Assembly: GCF_018603885.1 (NCBI RefSeq)
Contig: NZ_JAHGAW010000005.1
Location: 186,001-250,000 of the forward strand
Reading direction: 5' to 3'
DNA: 64,000 nt
Source: Sphingobium nicotianae
GTDB taxonomy: Bacteria; Pseudomonadota; Alphaproteobacteria; Sphingomonadales; Sphingomonadaceae
How positions within the stretch are numbered: the first letter of the stretch is position 1; the number at the start of each line of letters is the position of its first letter. Below are positions 1 to 7,162 of this stretch, in pieces. A program made the translations under genes and the position numbers. A model generated the notes under the pieces. It was not told the origin of the DNA. It searched no databases and was given only the letters and a program-made list of their open reading frames with translations.

Positions 1-314
1 TGCTGGCGCGTCGCGGCGTCGGCGACATAATAGCGCCCGCCCGACTGCTGGATCGCGTCCGACGCCCAGCTCATGCCATATTTGGCGCCATTGTCCTTGA
101 CGACGTGGAGCCAGCTCTGGTCGAGAAACTGATAGAGGCCGGTCGCGCTTGAGGTGCCGGCGCGCGCGGTCGGGTTCATGCTCGATTCGAGCTGAGCCTG
201 ACCCATGAGATAAGTGAAATCGACGCCCGTCCGGCGGCTAGCCGTGGCGATCGCTTGCGTGACCCGGCTGGGTGTGCCGGCAATAGTGTTGGTCGTCAGT
301 CCATAAGTGGACAT
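1..314 (-). CDS. SLT-domain lytic transglycosylase, C-terminus cut by window edge
   Basis: Translating the minus strand from the ATG at 314 gives an open frame that runs off the window at base 1 (about 104 residues visible). It contains the Slt-fold signature: QAQLESSMNPTA with the presumed catalytic Glu, then SSATGLYQF. This family cleaves the peptidoglycan glycan strand. The first 25 residues are not hydrophobic, so no Sec signal is seen. The gene has its own sigma-54 promoter and sits in the flagellar locus. Because FlgJ here lacks a muramidase half, this is a plausible dedicated enzyme for opening the wall for the rod. The family call is firm; the flagellar role is inferred. Confidence 0.82.
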   Translation of the reverse strand, partial: MSTYGLTTNTIAGTPSRVTQAIATASRRTGVDFTYLMGQAQLESSMNPTARAGTSSATGLYQFLDQSWLHVVKDNGAKYGMSWASDAIQQSGGRYYVADAATRQ

Positions 315-354
315 GGCTGGCCTTTGACCCCGTGTTGGTACCGGCGGTCAAATC

Positions 355-370
355 AGCAAGAAGCGTGCCA
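355..370 (-). promoter_or_regulatory. sigma-54 promoter of the SLT transglycosylase gene
   Basis: On the minus strand the sequence reads TGGCACGCTTCTTGCT, a full match to the -24/-12 consensus TGGCACG-N4-TTGCW. It lies about 40 bases upstream of the ATG at 314, leaving a leader of roughly 30 bases. This places the transglycosylase among the RpoN-dependent flagellar genes. Confidence 0.85.
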
Positions 371-397
371 ATATGGGCCTACTATAAGGTCGCGTAA

Positions 398-414
398 TTG
401 TCGTGCGACGACAA
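398..414. other. short perfect hairpin downstream of the flgN-like gene
   Basis: TTGTCGT and ACGACAA form a 7-bp stem around a GCG loop. It lies 3' of the flgM-flgN genes and just upstream of the sigma-54 promoter of the next gene. There is no following T run, so a terminator role is only possible. Confidence 0.25.
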
Positions 415-481
415 GCAGGTAGGGCGCGCTACGGAAAGGGGTGCGAGGATCCCGCTTTCGCAGGAGCGCCAAGATCGGAGG

Positions 482-790
482 TCAGCGCGTCGGCCGATAA
501 AGCGCTTGCGGCGCGTCCACATTCTGCGCGGCGAAAGCGGCGTGCTTCAGCCCGGCCAGATCGGCGAGCAGGCAGGCGAGCATGCGCGAGGAATCGAGTT
601 CGGCGATCACGGTTTTGACGCGGGCCTTGAGCTCCGCATTGCTGCGCCAGGCGCCAAGGGGCTGGACGGCATCCATCGCCGTGCGAAAGCGGATCATGGC
701 CGTCTCGATGTCGCTCAGATCGGCTTTCTGCATCGCAGCGCGCAAGTGCGCGGCCGCGGCGGAGAGATCATCGATCAGGGCGAGCGACAT
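482..790 (-). CDS. FlgN-like flagellar export chaperone (probable)
   Basis: This 102-residue, mostly helical protein lies 11 bases downstream of flgM and is evidently cotranscribed with it. FlgN is the chaperone for the hook-filament junction proteins FlgK and FlgL, both encoded in this window, and flgM-flgN is the usual gene order. Sequence identity to characterised FlgN is too low for me to see convincing motifs, so the call rests on size, predicted helicity and position. It could be an unrelated small flagellar protein. Confidence 0.5.
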   Translation of the reverse strand: MSLALIDDLSAAAAHLRAAMQKADLSDIETAMIRFRTAMDAVQPLGAWRSNAELKARVKTVIAELDSSRMLACLLADLAGLKHAAFAAQNVDAPQALYRPTR

Positions 791-801
791 AGTGCGTTAT
801 C

Positions 802-1095
802 TCAGTATTTTTCGACCGGCAGGTCGAGATCGATCATTTTCTCGGCGATCTTGTCGGGATCGACGGGATAATTGCCGGATGCGATGGCCTGCTTGATGCG
901 CGAGATGCGCGCGAGATCGATCGGCGCGCCCTGCGCCGCCATGCGCGCGGCCGGCGTCTGAACCGTGGTCGCGACGCTTTCTGTCGCCGCTGCCTCGATC
1001 GTGACCTTGGCGGTCGACCGCGACTGCGCCGTCTCGCGCAGCCTGGCTGCCTCGATTGCGGCGTTCAGCGACTGGCCAACAGACTTGATCATCAC
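802..1095 (-). CDS. flgM: FlgM, anti-sigma-28 factor
   Basis: The 97-residue protein carries the FlgM C-terminal signature near residues 62-92: LARISRIKQAIASGNYPVD followed by KIAEKMI. FlgM binds and holds sigma-28 (FliA) until the hook is complete and is then exported through the flagellum. The N-terminal half is low in complexity and probably disordered, as usual for the family. It lies between flgA and the flgN-like gene on the same strand, with about 50 bases separating it from flgA. Confidence 0.9.
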   Translation of the reverse strand: MMIKSVGQSLNAAIEAARLRETAQSRSTAKVTIEAAATESVATTVQTPAARMAAQGAPIDLARISRIKQAIASGNYPVDPDKIAEKMIDLDLPVEKY

Positions 1096-1146
1096 TTAAT
1101 CCCTTTCTGTCCGATCGCATCTATATACGGATCGGTTCAAGAAAGC

Positions 1147-1725
1147 TTAAATTCCTGGAATACGAACCACACCAATATTTTCGACACGCGCCATGACCGG
1201 CGTCGCCTTGGGGTCCTGACGCACACGGATGAGTGCGCCGACCGCGCCATCCTCATCGGCGATCATCATGCGCGAGATCGAGAATTCCTCATTGCCGGCG
1301 ACGAGCTGGACCGGGTCGCCCTTCTTGATGACGACCGACTGCGGCACCGCGCCGTAAGCCCTAGCAATCTGCGGATTCTGGGCCGGCTGGGCCTGCTGGC
1401 CGCCGGGCACGAGCGGCACGCGGATGCGCCAGCCGAGGGCGGCGCAGGAGACGGTCGCGGCGTTCATCTGACCCGCGTCGACGGTCGGCTGCTGCGGACA
1501 GGGCGCGAGGCGCAGGCGGCGGTCGATCATCGTCACTGGGCCCCCGGGCTGGCCGCGATTGGCACCCACGCTCATCGCCACGAGGCTGTCGAGCCGGTCG
1601 AGATTTTCGAATCCCTGCTGCGCATAAGCGCGCGGCGGCGCGACGATCCCGGTCATGAAGCCGCAGAGCAGCATCAGAAAAGCCGCGAACATGGCGCGGG
1701 GTAGAGGGAACGGGCGGTGGGTCAT
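1147..1725 (-). CDS. flgA: FlgA, P-ring assembly chaperone
   Basis: This is a periplasmic chaperone for assembly of the FlgI P-ring. It has an N-terminal signal peptide (hydrophobic AMFAAFLMLLCGFMTG ending near AYAQQ), two cysteines flanking the central part, and a C-terminal SAF-like half with KKGDPVQLVAGN. The length is 192 residues. I start it at the ATG at 1725. An in-frame ATG at 1749 lies at or before the start point expected from the sigma-54 promoter at 1761-1776, so it cannot be the main start. A GGAG stands about 10 bases upstream of 1725. Confidence 0.88.
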   Translation of the reverse strand: MTHRPFPLPRAMFAAFLMLLCGFMTGIVAPPRAYAQQGFENLDRLDSLVAMSVGANRGQPGGPVTMIDRRLRLAPCPQQPTVDAGQMNAATVSCAALGWRIRVPLVPGGQQAQPAQNPQIARAYGAVPQSVVIKKGDPVQLVAGNEEFSISRMMIADEDGAVGALIRVRQDPKATPVMARVENIGVVRIPGI

Positions 1726-1760
1726 GGTGGCGGAACTCCGTCTATGCACGCGAGAGACGC

Positions 1761-1776
1761 AGCAAGGAGTGTGCCA
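1761..1776 (-). promoter_or_regulatory. sigma-54 promoter of flgA
   Basis: The minus strand reads TGGCACACTCCTTGCT, matching TGGCAC..-N4-TTGCW with correct GG-to-GC spacing. Transcription would begin near 1750. This decides the flgA start at 1725. Confidence 0.82.
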
Positions 1777-1820
1777 GATTGTTTCCCGCTATTTCCGTGA
1801 ACGCGGGAATCGCGGGCATT

Positions 1821-2321
1821 CTATTGCGGCTGGGCGAGCGGCTTCTCGACGATCCGGATGATCTGCCTGCCCGGCGCCCTGCCATCGGCATCCTCCGCAA
1901 GCCCAGCGATGCGCAGGCGTTGCTGGGGGATGCCCGCCGCCACGAGCGCGCGCGCCACGGCGCCAAGGCGGGCGGCCGCCAGATCCCAGGCATCGAAGCG
2001 ATGATTGCCGCCGTCCACGCCAATGGACTGAATCTGAATGATTTCCTTCGAGGTTGCGAACGGCTTTGCGGCCTTGAGCAACACAATTTTGCCTTGCATG
2101 CTGAGGAACGCTTCGCCCGGCTCGAACAGGCTGCGCGCCTGCAGGTCGGCCTGCGCGGGCGCTTCGATCGCGCCGAAATAACTGCCGATGCCGGCGAGCG
2201 CCCGGTCGCGCTGGACCTGGTTGGCCTGCAGCAGCACGAAGAAGCCGAGCAGCAGCAGGCAGAGATCGGCGAAGCTCAGCGCCCAGCGGCCGCGATTGGC
2301 GCGGGGGATCGCGCGGCTCAT
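1821..2321 (-). CDS. MotB/PomB-like stator subunit, short form
   Basis: This 166-residue protein has one N-terminal membrane helix (ALSFADLCLLLLGFFVLLQ) with Asp at residue 19 in the place of the ion-binding Asp of MotB. It also has a reduced OmpA-like domain ending in DLAAARLGAVARAL and LRIAGLAE, the helix-strand that binds peptidoglycan. It is less than half the length of the MotB at 12621-13760. It overlaps the end of the MotA-like gene by 4 bases, as stator pairs usually do. The family is clear. Whether it drives the flagellum or another machine is not shown. Confidence 0.78.
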   Translation of the reverse strand: MSRAIPRANRGRWALSFADLCLLLLGFFVLLQANQVQRDRALAGIGSYFGAIEAPAQADLQARSLFEPGEAFLSMQGKIVLLKAAKPFATSKEIIQIQSIGVDGGNHRFDAWDLAAARLGAVARALVAAGIPQQRLRIAGLAEDADGRAPGRQIIRIVEKPLAQPQ

Positions 2322-2986
2322 GCGACCTCGCGCGTGATCGATCGGCGCAGCATGCCGGGCTCGCGCGTCGCGATCGCGATCAGCCGGTCGGCAAAGGCCT
2401 GCTGCCAGGCCAGCTCGCGCTCGGAGAGGCCGGCGAGGCGATTGGCGATCGGCCCCGCAATGGCGTTGGCCAGGATCATGCCGTGCAGCGTCGTCATGAG
2501 CGCGAGCGCCATGGATGGGCCGATGGAGGATGGATCGCGCATGCCGGCAAACATGCCGATCAGGCCGATGATCGTGCCGGCCATGCCCATCGCCGGCGCC
2601 GCGTCGGCCAGCGCGTTCCAGAAGGAAATGACGCGGGCGTGGCGCTCGCGCCGGTCCTCCAGCACCTGATTGATCCAGCTGCTGAAATGGTCGACGTCGC
2701 TGGCGTTGGCGAGGCTGTTGAGCGCCTGGGCGATGAAGGGATGGTTGGATTTCAGCCGGTCCGTGCGGGCGAGCCCCTTGAGTTCGGCCACCGCTTCGAC
2801 CTTGAATAACAGGGCTCGCGCAGCATCGCGCTCATCGTCCGGTCGGGCACGGAAAAGCGGGCCGAGCGCGGCAAAGGCGCTGGTGGCGGTTTCCATGCCG
2901 GTCTGCATGAGCGCGATCACACCGGCGCCGAGCGCCACCGTGACGAGCGGCAACGGTGCGAAAACATGGCCGATTATGTCCGTCAT
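2318..2986 (-). CDS. MotA/PomA-like stator subunit
   Basis: This 222-residue membrane protein belongs to the MotA/TolQ/ExbB proton-channel group. The C-terminal half has the PomA-type signature: GMAGTIIGLIGMFAGM, then DPSSIGPSMALALMTTLHG across two helices. An N-terminal helix pair surrounds residues 10-45. An in-frame start at 3220 would pass through the sigma-54 promoter of flgB and give a basic, non-conserved leader, so I take the ATG at 2986. It is divergent from flgB and paired with the MotB-like gene. It is of a different subtype from the MotA at 11732, so the cell may have two stator sets. Confidence 0.8.
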   Translation of the reverse strand: MTDIIGHVFAPLPLVTVALGAGVIALMQTGMETATSAFAALGPLFRARPDDERDAARALLFKVEAVAELKGLARTDRLKSNHPFIAQALNSLANASDVDHFSSWINQVLEDRRERHARVISFWNALADAAPAMGMAGTIIGLIGMFAGMRDPSSIGPSMALALMTTLHGMILANAIAGPIANRLAGLSERELAWQQAFADRLIAIATREPGMLRRSITREVA

Positions 2987-3046
2987 TCGCCCCGCACGCC
3001 CCTTTTTGGCGGATTCCAGCCCCCGATGCCGGCGGCGGATTCCTGC

Positions 3047-3083
3047 CGGCAATAATGTGCCGCCGACCGGCAAGAATTTGCCG
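3047..3083. promoter_or_regulatory. two tandem palindromes, probable enhancer of the flgB operon
   Basis: CGGCAATAATGTGCCG (3047-3062) and CGGCAAGAATTTGCCG (3068-3083) are near-identical dyads with centres 21 bp apart, two helical turns. They lie about 110-130 bp upstream of the expected flgB transcription start, the usual position for a sigma-54 activator. Half sites CGGCAA recur at 3135 and 3151. They resemble the ftr elements bound by FlbD in Caulobacter; which activator acts here is unknown. Confidence 0.6.
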
Positions 3084-3158
3084 CCCTTGCCGCTCCAACG
3101 CCCAGAAAGCGCGGAAATCCTTATCTTAACCATCCGGCAACCGGTCCGGACGGCAAAT

Positions 3159-3174
3159 TGGCACGGCCTTTGCA
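3159..3174 (+). promoter_or_regulatory. sigma-54 promoter of the flgB-flgL operon
   Basis: TGGCACGGCCTTTGCA matches the consensus at every fixed position (TGGCACG-N4-TTGCW). The predicted start is near 3186, giving an untranslated leader of about 85 bases before flgB. Confidence 0.92.
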
Positions 3175-3270
3175 GATATTCCCTGCGGGCATGGGTCATG
3201 CCTGAACCGGGCCAGTTCATCCGGTCAGAACGACCCGGGCCGAAGGACTTTAAGGGGAAGGCACGAAAAA

Positions 3271-3630
3271 ATGTCGTCGGTCGAAGACAGTTTGTTCGGC
3301 ATTCATGGCAAGGCCCTGGCGCTGCGCTCGCAGCGGCTGGAGCTGATCGCCTCGAATATCGCGAACGCGTCCACCCCGGGCTACAAGGCGCGGGACATCG
3401 ATTTCGACAAGGCGCTCGCCAGCGCGACCAGCCAGCAGGGCTCGGTCGCCGGCGCGCTCGAGACCGCGATGGGCTATCGCACCCCGCTGCAGGCGAACCC
3501 CGACGGCAACACCGTCGAGATCTCGACCGAGCAGACCCTCTTCGCCGAGAATGCGGTCAAGTATCGCACCACGCTCTCCTTCCTGGAAGGGCGGCTGAAC
3601 ACTATTACGCGCGCGCTGCGGGGAGAATGA
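3271..3630 (+). CDS. flgB: FlgB, proximal rod protein
   Basis: This is a 119-residue proximal rod component. The N-terminal rod/hook signature is present (LIASNIANASTPGYKARDIDF near residues 26-48). The C-terminus has NAVKYRTTLSFLEGRLN, the coiled segment used for axial packing. It is the first gene of the plus-strand flagellar operon, with a strong purine-rich ribosome site (AGGGGAAGG) just upstream. Its stop overlaps the region in which flgC begins. Confidence 0.95.
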   Translation: MSSVEDSLFGIHGKALALRSQRLELIASNIANASTPGYKARDIDFDKALASATSQQGSVAGALETAMGYRTPLQANPDGNTVEISTEQTLFAENAVKYRTTLSFLEGRLNTITRALRGE

Positions 3631-3632
3631 TC

Positions 3633-4040
3633 GTGGCTAACAAGCCTATGAACATCTTCGACATCTCGGGCCGGGCCATGTCGGCCCAGCTCGTCCGGCT
3701 GAACGCCACCGCATCGAACCTGGCCAATGCCGGTTCGGTCTCGGGCACGCAGGCCGGCGCCTATCGCGCGATCCGCCCGGTCTTCTCGACCGTGCAGGAA
3801 AAGCCCGGCGTCTCGACCGTCAAGGTCGACAAGGTGCTGACCTCCGATACGCCCGCCACCCGCCGCCACGATCCCGGCCACCCGCTCGCGGACGCCAATG
3901 GCGACGTGTGGGAGGCAGGCGTCGACAGCAGCCAGGAGCTCGTCGAGATGGTCGAGAGCGCCCGGCAGTACCAGAACAATGTGCAGGTCCTCCAGACCGC
4001 CAAATCCCTCATCCTCGATACGATAAGGCTCGGCAAATGA
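3633..4040 (+). CDS. flgC: FlgC, proximal rod protein
   Basis: This rod protein of about 135 residues has the axial-protein N-terminus (ISGRAMSAQLVRLNATASNLAN) and the C-terminal EMVESARQYQNNVQVLQ helix. Three starts are possible: ATG 3627 overlapping the flgB stop, GTG 3633, or ATG 3648. GGGGAG at 3620-3625 is correctly spaced only for the GTG at 3633, so I use that one. Reading this frame further upstream gives a long artefactual fusion through the promoter region. Confidence 0.93.
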   Translation: MANKPMNIFDISGRAMSAQLVRLNATASNLANAGSVSGTQAGAYRAIRPVFSTVQEKPGVSTVKVDKVLTSDTPATRRHDPGHPLADANGDVWEAGVDSSQELVEMVESARQYQNNVQVLQTAKSLILDTIRLGK

Positions 4041-4723
4041 CGACGACCAGCACTGACAACAAGGTCACCAGTCCCTGGACGGTCGACAGCTCGACGGCGG
4101 TCACCAACCGCAATCTCGCGCAGACGACGACCAAGGACAATTCAACCATCGACATGAATGGTTTCATGAAACTGCTGACCACACAGATGCAGTATCAGGA
4201 TCCGTTCTCGCCGATGGACAACAGCCAGATGGTCGCGCAGATGGCGCAATTCTCGCAGCTGGCCTCGGCGACCCAGTCCAACACGCTGCTCGGCAACATC
4301 GCGGACTCGGTGGGCGGCGGGCGCCTGTCGGACGCGGCGAGCTGGATCGGCAAGTCGATGCTGGTCAAGAGCAACATCGCCACGCCCGACAGCTCCGGCT
4401 CCTATGCCGGCGAGCTGACCCTCGGCGCGGATTCGAACAATGTCTCGGTCGATCTGGTCGATGGCAGCGGCACTGTCGTCAAGACGCTGCAGCTCGGCGC
4501 GCAGAAGGCCGGTGCCGTGCCTTTCTATTGGGATGGCAAGAACGAGGCCGGCGAGTTCGCCGGCGGCCAGGCGCTCAAGGTTCAGGTCAGCGGCGCCGCA
4601 CCCAAGCAGATCGCGACCTGGGCGACCATCGCGGCCATCCAGTCCCCCGCGAGCGGCGCCAGCGCCCAGCTCATCACCGCCCTCGGCAATTATTCCGCAA
4701 CCGACGCCCTGCGCCTCGGCTGA
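4037..4723 (+). CDS. flgD: FlgD, hook-cap scaffolding protein
   Basis: The 228-residue hook-cap protein directs FlgE assembly and is later discarded. The conserved N-terminal export/cap motif is present (MNGFMKLLTTQMQYQDPFSP, then DNSQMVAQMAQFSQL). The C-terminal half has the FlgD Ig-like region with VKTLQLGAQKAGAVPFYWDG. The ATG at 4037 overlaps the flgC stop (ATGA), indicating coupled translation. Confidence 0.94.
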   Translation: MTTTSTDNKVTSPWTVDSSTAVTNRNLAQTTTKDNSTIDMNGFMKLLTTQMQYQDPFSPMDNSQMVAQMAQFSQLASATQSNTLLGNIADSVGGGRLSDAASWIGKSMLVKSNIATPDSSGSYAGELTLGADSNNVSVDLVDGSGTVVKTLQLGAQKAGAVPFYWDGKNEAGEFAGGQALKVQVSGAAPKQIATWATIAAIQSPASGASAQLITALGNYSATDALRLG

Positions 4724-4751
4724 TCCATCCGTTTCTTGAGGAGTTGAACCC

Positions 4752-5567
4752 ATGTCCTTCTATATCTCGCTTTCCGGCCTCAAGGCGGCCCAGACCGACC
4801 TCGGCGTGATCGCCAACAACGTCGCGAACGTCTCCTCGGTTGCCTTCAAGAAGAGCAGCGCGCAGTTCGGCGACATCTTCGCCGCGACGGGTGGTCCGGC
4901 GGGAGGCAACGGTGTGCGTCTGGTCGGCGTCCAGCAGCAGTTCACGCAGGGCACGCTCGAAACGACGGACAAGACGCTCGATCTCGCCGTCACCGGCGAA
5001 GGCTTCTTCACGGTGAAGGGCGCCGGCAATGGCCCGGTCAGCTATACCCGCGCCGGCGCGTTCGGCGTCGACAAGAATCGCAACGTGATCGACTCGACCG
5101 GCGCGCATCTCCAGGTTCTGCCGACCGATGCCACGGGCCTGCCGACCGGCACGGCGGCGTCCGATCTCACGGATCTCGTGATCCCCACGGACAATGGCGC
5201 CACGCCGCCGGTCCAGCTCTCGGCCATCTCGATTTCCGAAACCGGCCTGGTCGCGGCGACCTATGCCGACGGCTCCGTCAAGAATCTCGGCGTCGTAGCC
5301 ATGGCCAGCTTCCCGGCTCAGGATGAGCTGCGCCAACAGGGCGACGCGCACTGGATCGCGAGCGGCGAGAGCGGCGCGGCCGTCTATGGCGGGGGCAATA
5401 GCGGCATGTTCGGCGCGGTCCGCTCGGGAACGCTTGAGCGCTCCAACGTCGACATCACCGAGGAGCTGGTCGCGCTCATCTCCGCGCAGCGCAATTACCA
5501 GGCAAACGCCAAGGCGATCGAGACTGCGACGACCATGACGCAGACCATCACCAACATGCGCACCTGA
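4752..5567 (+). CDS. flgE: FlgE, flagellar hook protein, unusually short
   Basis: The 271-residue protein has both axial ends: SGLKAAQTDLGVIANNVANVSSVAFKK-type N-terminus (split here: ANNVANVSSVAFKKSSAQF) and C-terminal TEELVALISAQRNYQANAKAI. It follows flgD, the standard place for flgE. Enterobacterial FlgE has about 400 residues. Here the outer variable hook domains are largely missing, leaving a protein of FlgG size (262 residues). Because flgF and flgG follow as separate genes, this is not a mis-called rod gene. Confidence 0.88.
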   Translation: MSFYISLSGLKAAQTDLGVIANNVANVSSVAFKKSSAQFGDIFAATGGPAGGNGVRLVGVQQQFTQGTLETTDKTLDLAVTGEGFFTVKGAGNGPVSYTRAGAFGVDKNRNVIDSTGAHLQVLPTDATGLPTGTAASDLTDLVIPTDNGATPPVQLSAISISETGLVAATYADGSVKNLGVVAMASFPAQDELRQQGDAHWIASGESGAAVYGGGNSGMFGAVRSGTLERSNVDITEELVALISAQRNYQANAKAIETATTMTQTITNMRT

Positions 5568-5602
5568 TCGCTGATCCGGCTCACTGAACGAGGACCCTGC
5601 AG

Positions 5603-6346
5603 ATGGATCGTCTCATTGATGTGGCTCGCACGGCGCTGCGCGGCACGATGGCACGGCAGACGGCGATTGCGAACAATCTCGCCAATGCCAACACCACCGG
5701 CTTTCGCGCGGAAATCGCCAATGCCTCGACACGCTGGATCGGCGGGGGCGCCCTCCAGAGCCGCGCGGAGCAGGTCGACCAGGTCATCGGCGCGGATCTC
5801 AAGTCGGGGGCGCTGGTCCAGACGGGCAATCCGCTCGACATCGCGCTGGACGGCGATGGCTTCATCGCCGTCCAGGCGAGCGACGGCTCGGAAGGCTATA
5901 CGCGCCGCGGCGACCTCAAGCTCAACGACAGCGGCCTGCTGACCACCGGCGACGGTTATCCCGTGCTGGGCGAGGGTGGGCCGATCACGCTCCCTCCCGC
6001 CGACAGCGTCAAGATCGCCAAGGATGGCGGCGTCTGGATCGTCCCGCAGGGCGGCCAGATCGACCAGCCGCAGCTCGTCGACACGATCAAGTTGGTCAAC
6101 GCCAAGGGATCGACGATCGCCAAGGGGACCGACACGCTCTTCCGCGAAGTCAATGGCGGCGCCCTGCCGCAGGATCCGATGGCCAGCGTGACCTCCGGTT
6201 CGCTCGAGGGATCGAACGTCAACGCCACCACCGCGCTCGTTCAGATGATCGACGCCAGCCGTGCCTGGGAAACGCAGATCAAGATGATCGATACCGCCAA
6301 GGACATCGATAGCGGCGGCGCCAGCCTCATGCGCCTCGACGCCTAA
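5603..6346 (+). CDS. flgF: FlgF, proximal rod protein
   Basis: This 247-residue rod protein has the N-terminal signature ARQTAIANNLANANTTGFRAE, a FlgG-like core (LDIALDGDGFIAVQ), and the C-terminal VQMIDASRAWETQIKMI helix. It precedes flgG, as usual. FlgF together with FlgB, FlgC and FlgG forms the drive shaft through the periplasm. Confidence 0.94.
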   Translation: MDRLIDVARTALRGTMARQTAIANNLANANTTGFRAEIANASTRWIGGGALQSRAEQVDQVIGADLKSGALVQTGNPLDIALDGDGFIAVQASDGSEGYTRRGDLKLNDSGLLTTGDGYPVLGEGGPITLPPADSVKIAKDGGVWIVPQGGQIDQPQLVDTIKLVNAKGSTIAKGTDTLFREVNGGALPQDPMASVTSGSLEGSNVNATTALVQMIDASRAWETQIKMIDTAKDIDSGGASLMRLDA

Positions 6347-6371
6347 GACACAAGAATAGGGGATCAGAACA

Positions 6372-7160
6372 ATGTCGTCAGCAGCTCTTCAAGTCGCTCG
6401 CACCGGGCTCGACGCCCAGGACGTCAAGATGCGCGTCATCTCCAACAATCTGGCGAACGTCAACACGACGGGCTTCAAGCGCGACCGCGCCAATTTCGAG
6501 ACGCTGGCCTATCAGCAGATCACGGCGGCCGGCGCGCAGGGCGACGCGCAGAACAAGCTTGCGATCGGCCTGAATCTGGGCTCCGGCGTCAAGCTGACCG
6601 GCACCGAGCGGATCGATACGCAGGGCACGTTCGCGACGACGGACCAGCCGCTCGATCTCGCGATCGAAGGCTCCGGTTATTTCCAGGTGCTGCGTCCGGA
6701 CGGCTCGACTGCTTATACGCGCGCCGGCAATTTCAAGACCAGCGCCGACGGCACGGTCACGACCTCGGACGGTCTCCCGCTCGTCCCGCAGATTCAGGTG
6801 CCGGAAGGCGCCTCGGCCCTGACCATCGGCAATGACGGCACCGTGTCCGCGACGCTCGCCGGGCAGAGCGAGCCAACCCAGCTGGGCCAGATCGAAACCG
6901 CGCGCTTCGTCAATCCCGCCGGGCTCCAGGCGATCAGTGGCAACTTGCTCGTCGAGACGGCCTCATCGGGTGCGCCGCAGGTTGGTGCAGCCGGGCTCGA
7001 AGGCCGCGGCACCATCCGTCAGGGCACGCTGGAGCAGTCCAACGTGAATACCGTCGAAGAGCTGGTCGACATGATCGAGACGCAGCGCGCCTATGAGATT
7101 TCCTCGAAGATGATCAAGGCGACCGACGAAATGCTCCAGTACGTCAATCAGCAGCTCTGA
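6372..7160 (+). CDS. flgG: FlgG, distal rod protein
   Basis: The 262-residue protein is of standard length for the distal rod. It has NNLANVNTTGFKRDRANFE near residue 25, LDLAIEGSGYFQV in the core, and the C-terminal ELVDMIETQRAYEISSKMI motif that is nearly invariant in FlgG. A purine-rich site lies just before the ATG at 6372. Only two bases separate its stop from the flgH start. Confidence 0.96.
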   Translation: MSSAALQVARTGLDAQDVKMRVISNNLANVNTTGFKRDRANFETLAYQQITAAGAQGDAQNKLAIGLNLGSGVKLTGTERIDTQGTFATTDQPLDLAIEGSGYFQVLRPDGSTAYTRAGNFKTSADGTVTTSDGLPLVPQIQVPEGASALTIGNDGTVSATLAGQSEPTQLGQIETARFVNPAGLQAISGNLLVETASSGAPQVGAAGLEGRGTIRQGTLEQSNVNTVEELVDMIETQRAYEISSKMIKATDEMLQYVNQQL

Positions 7161-7162
7161 TC

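Noticed and set aside
3047..3083. GGCAC/GC pattern on the minus strand as a sigma-54 promoter for the PomA-like gene
   Set aside because: The GG-to-GC distance is 11 rather than 12 bases in both dyads, so they fit an activator site better than a promoter.
2670..3632. Long frame upstream of and in phase with flgC
   Set aside because: It runs through the sigma-54 promoter and flgB; only the part from 3633 resembles FlgC.
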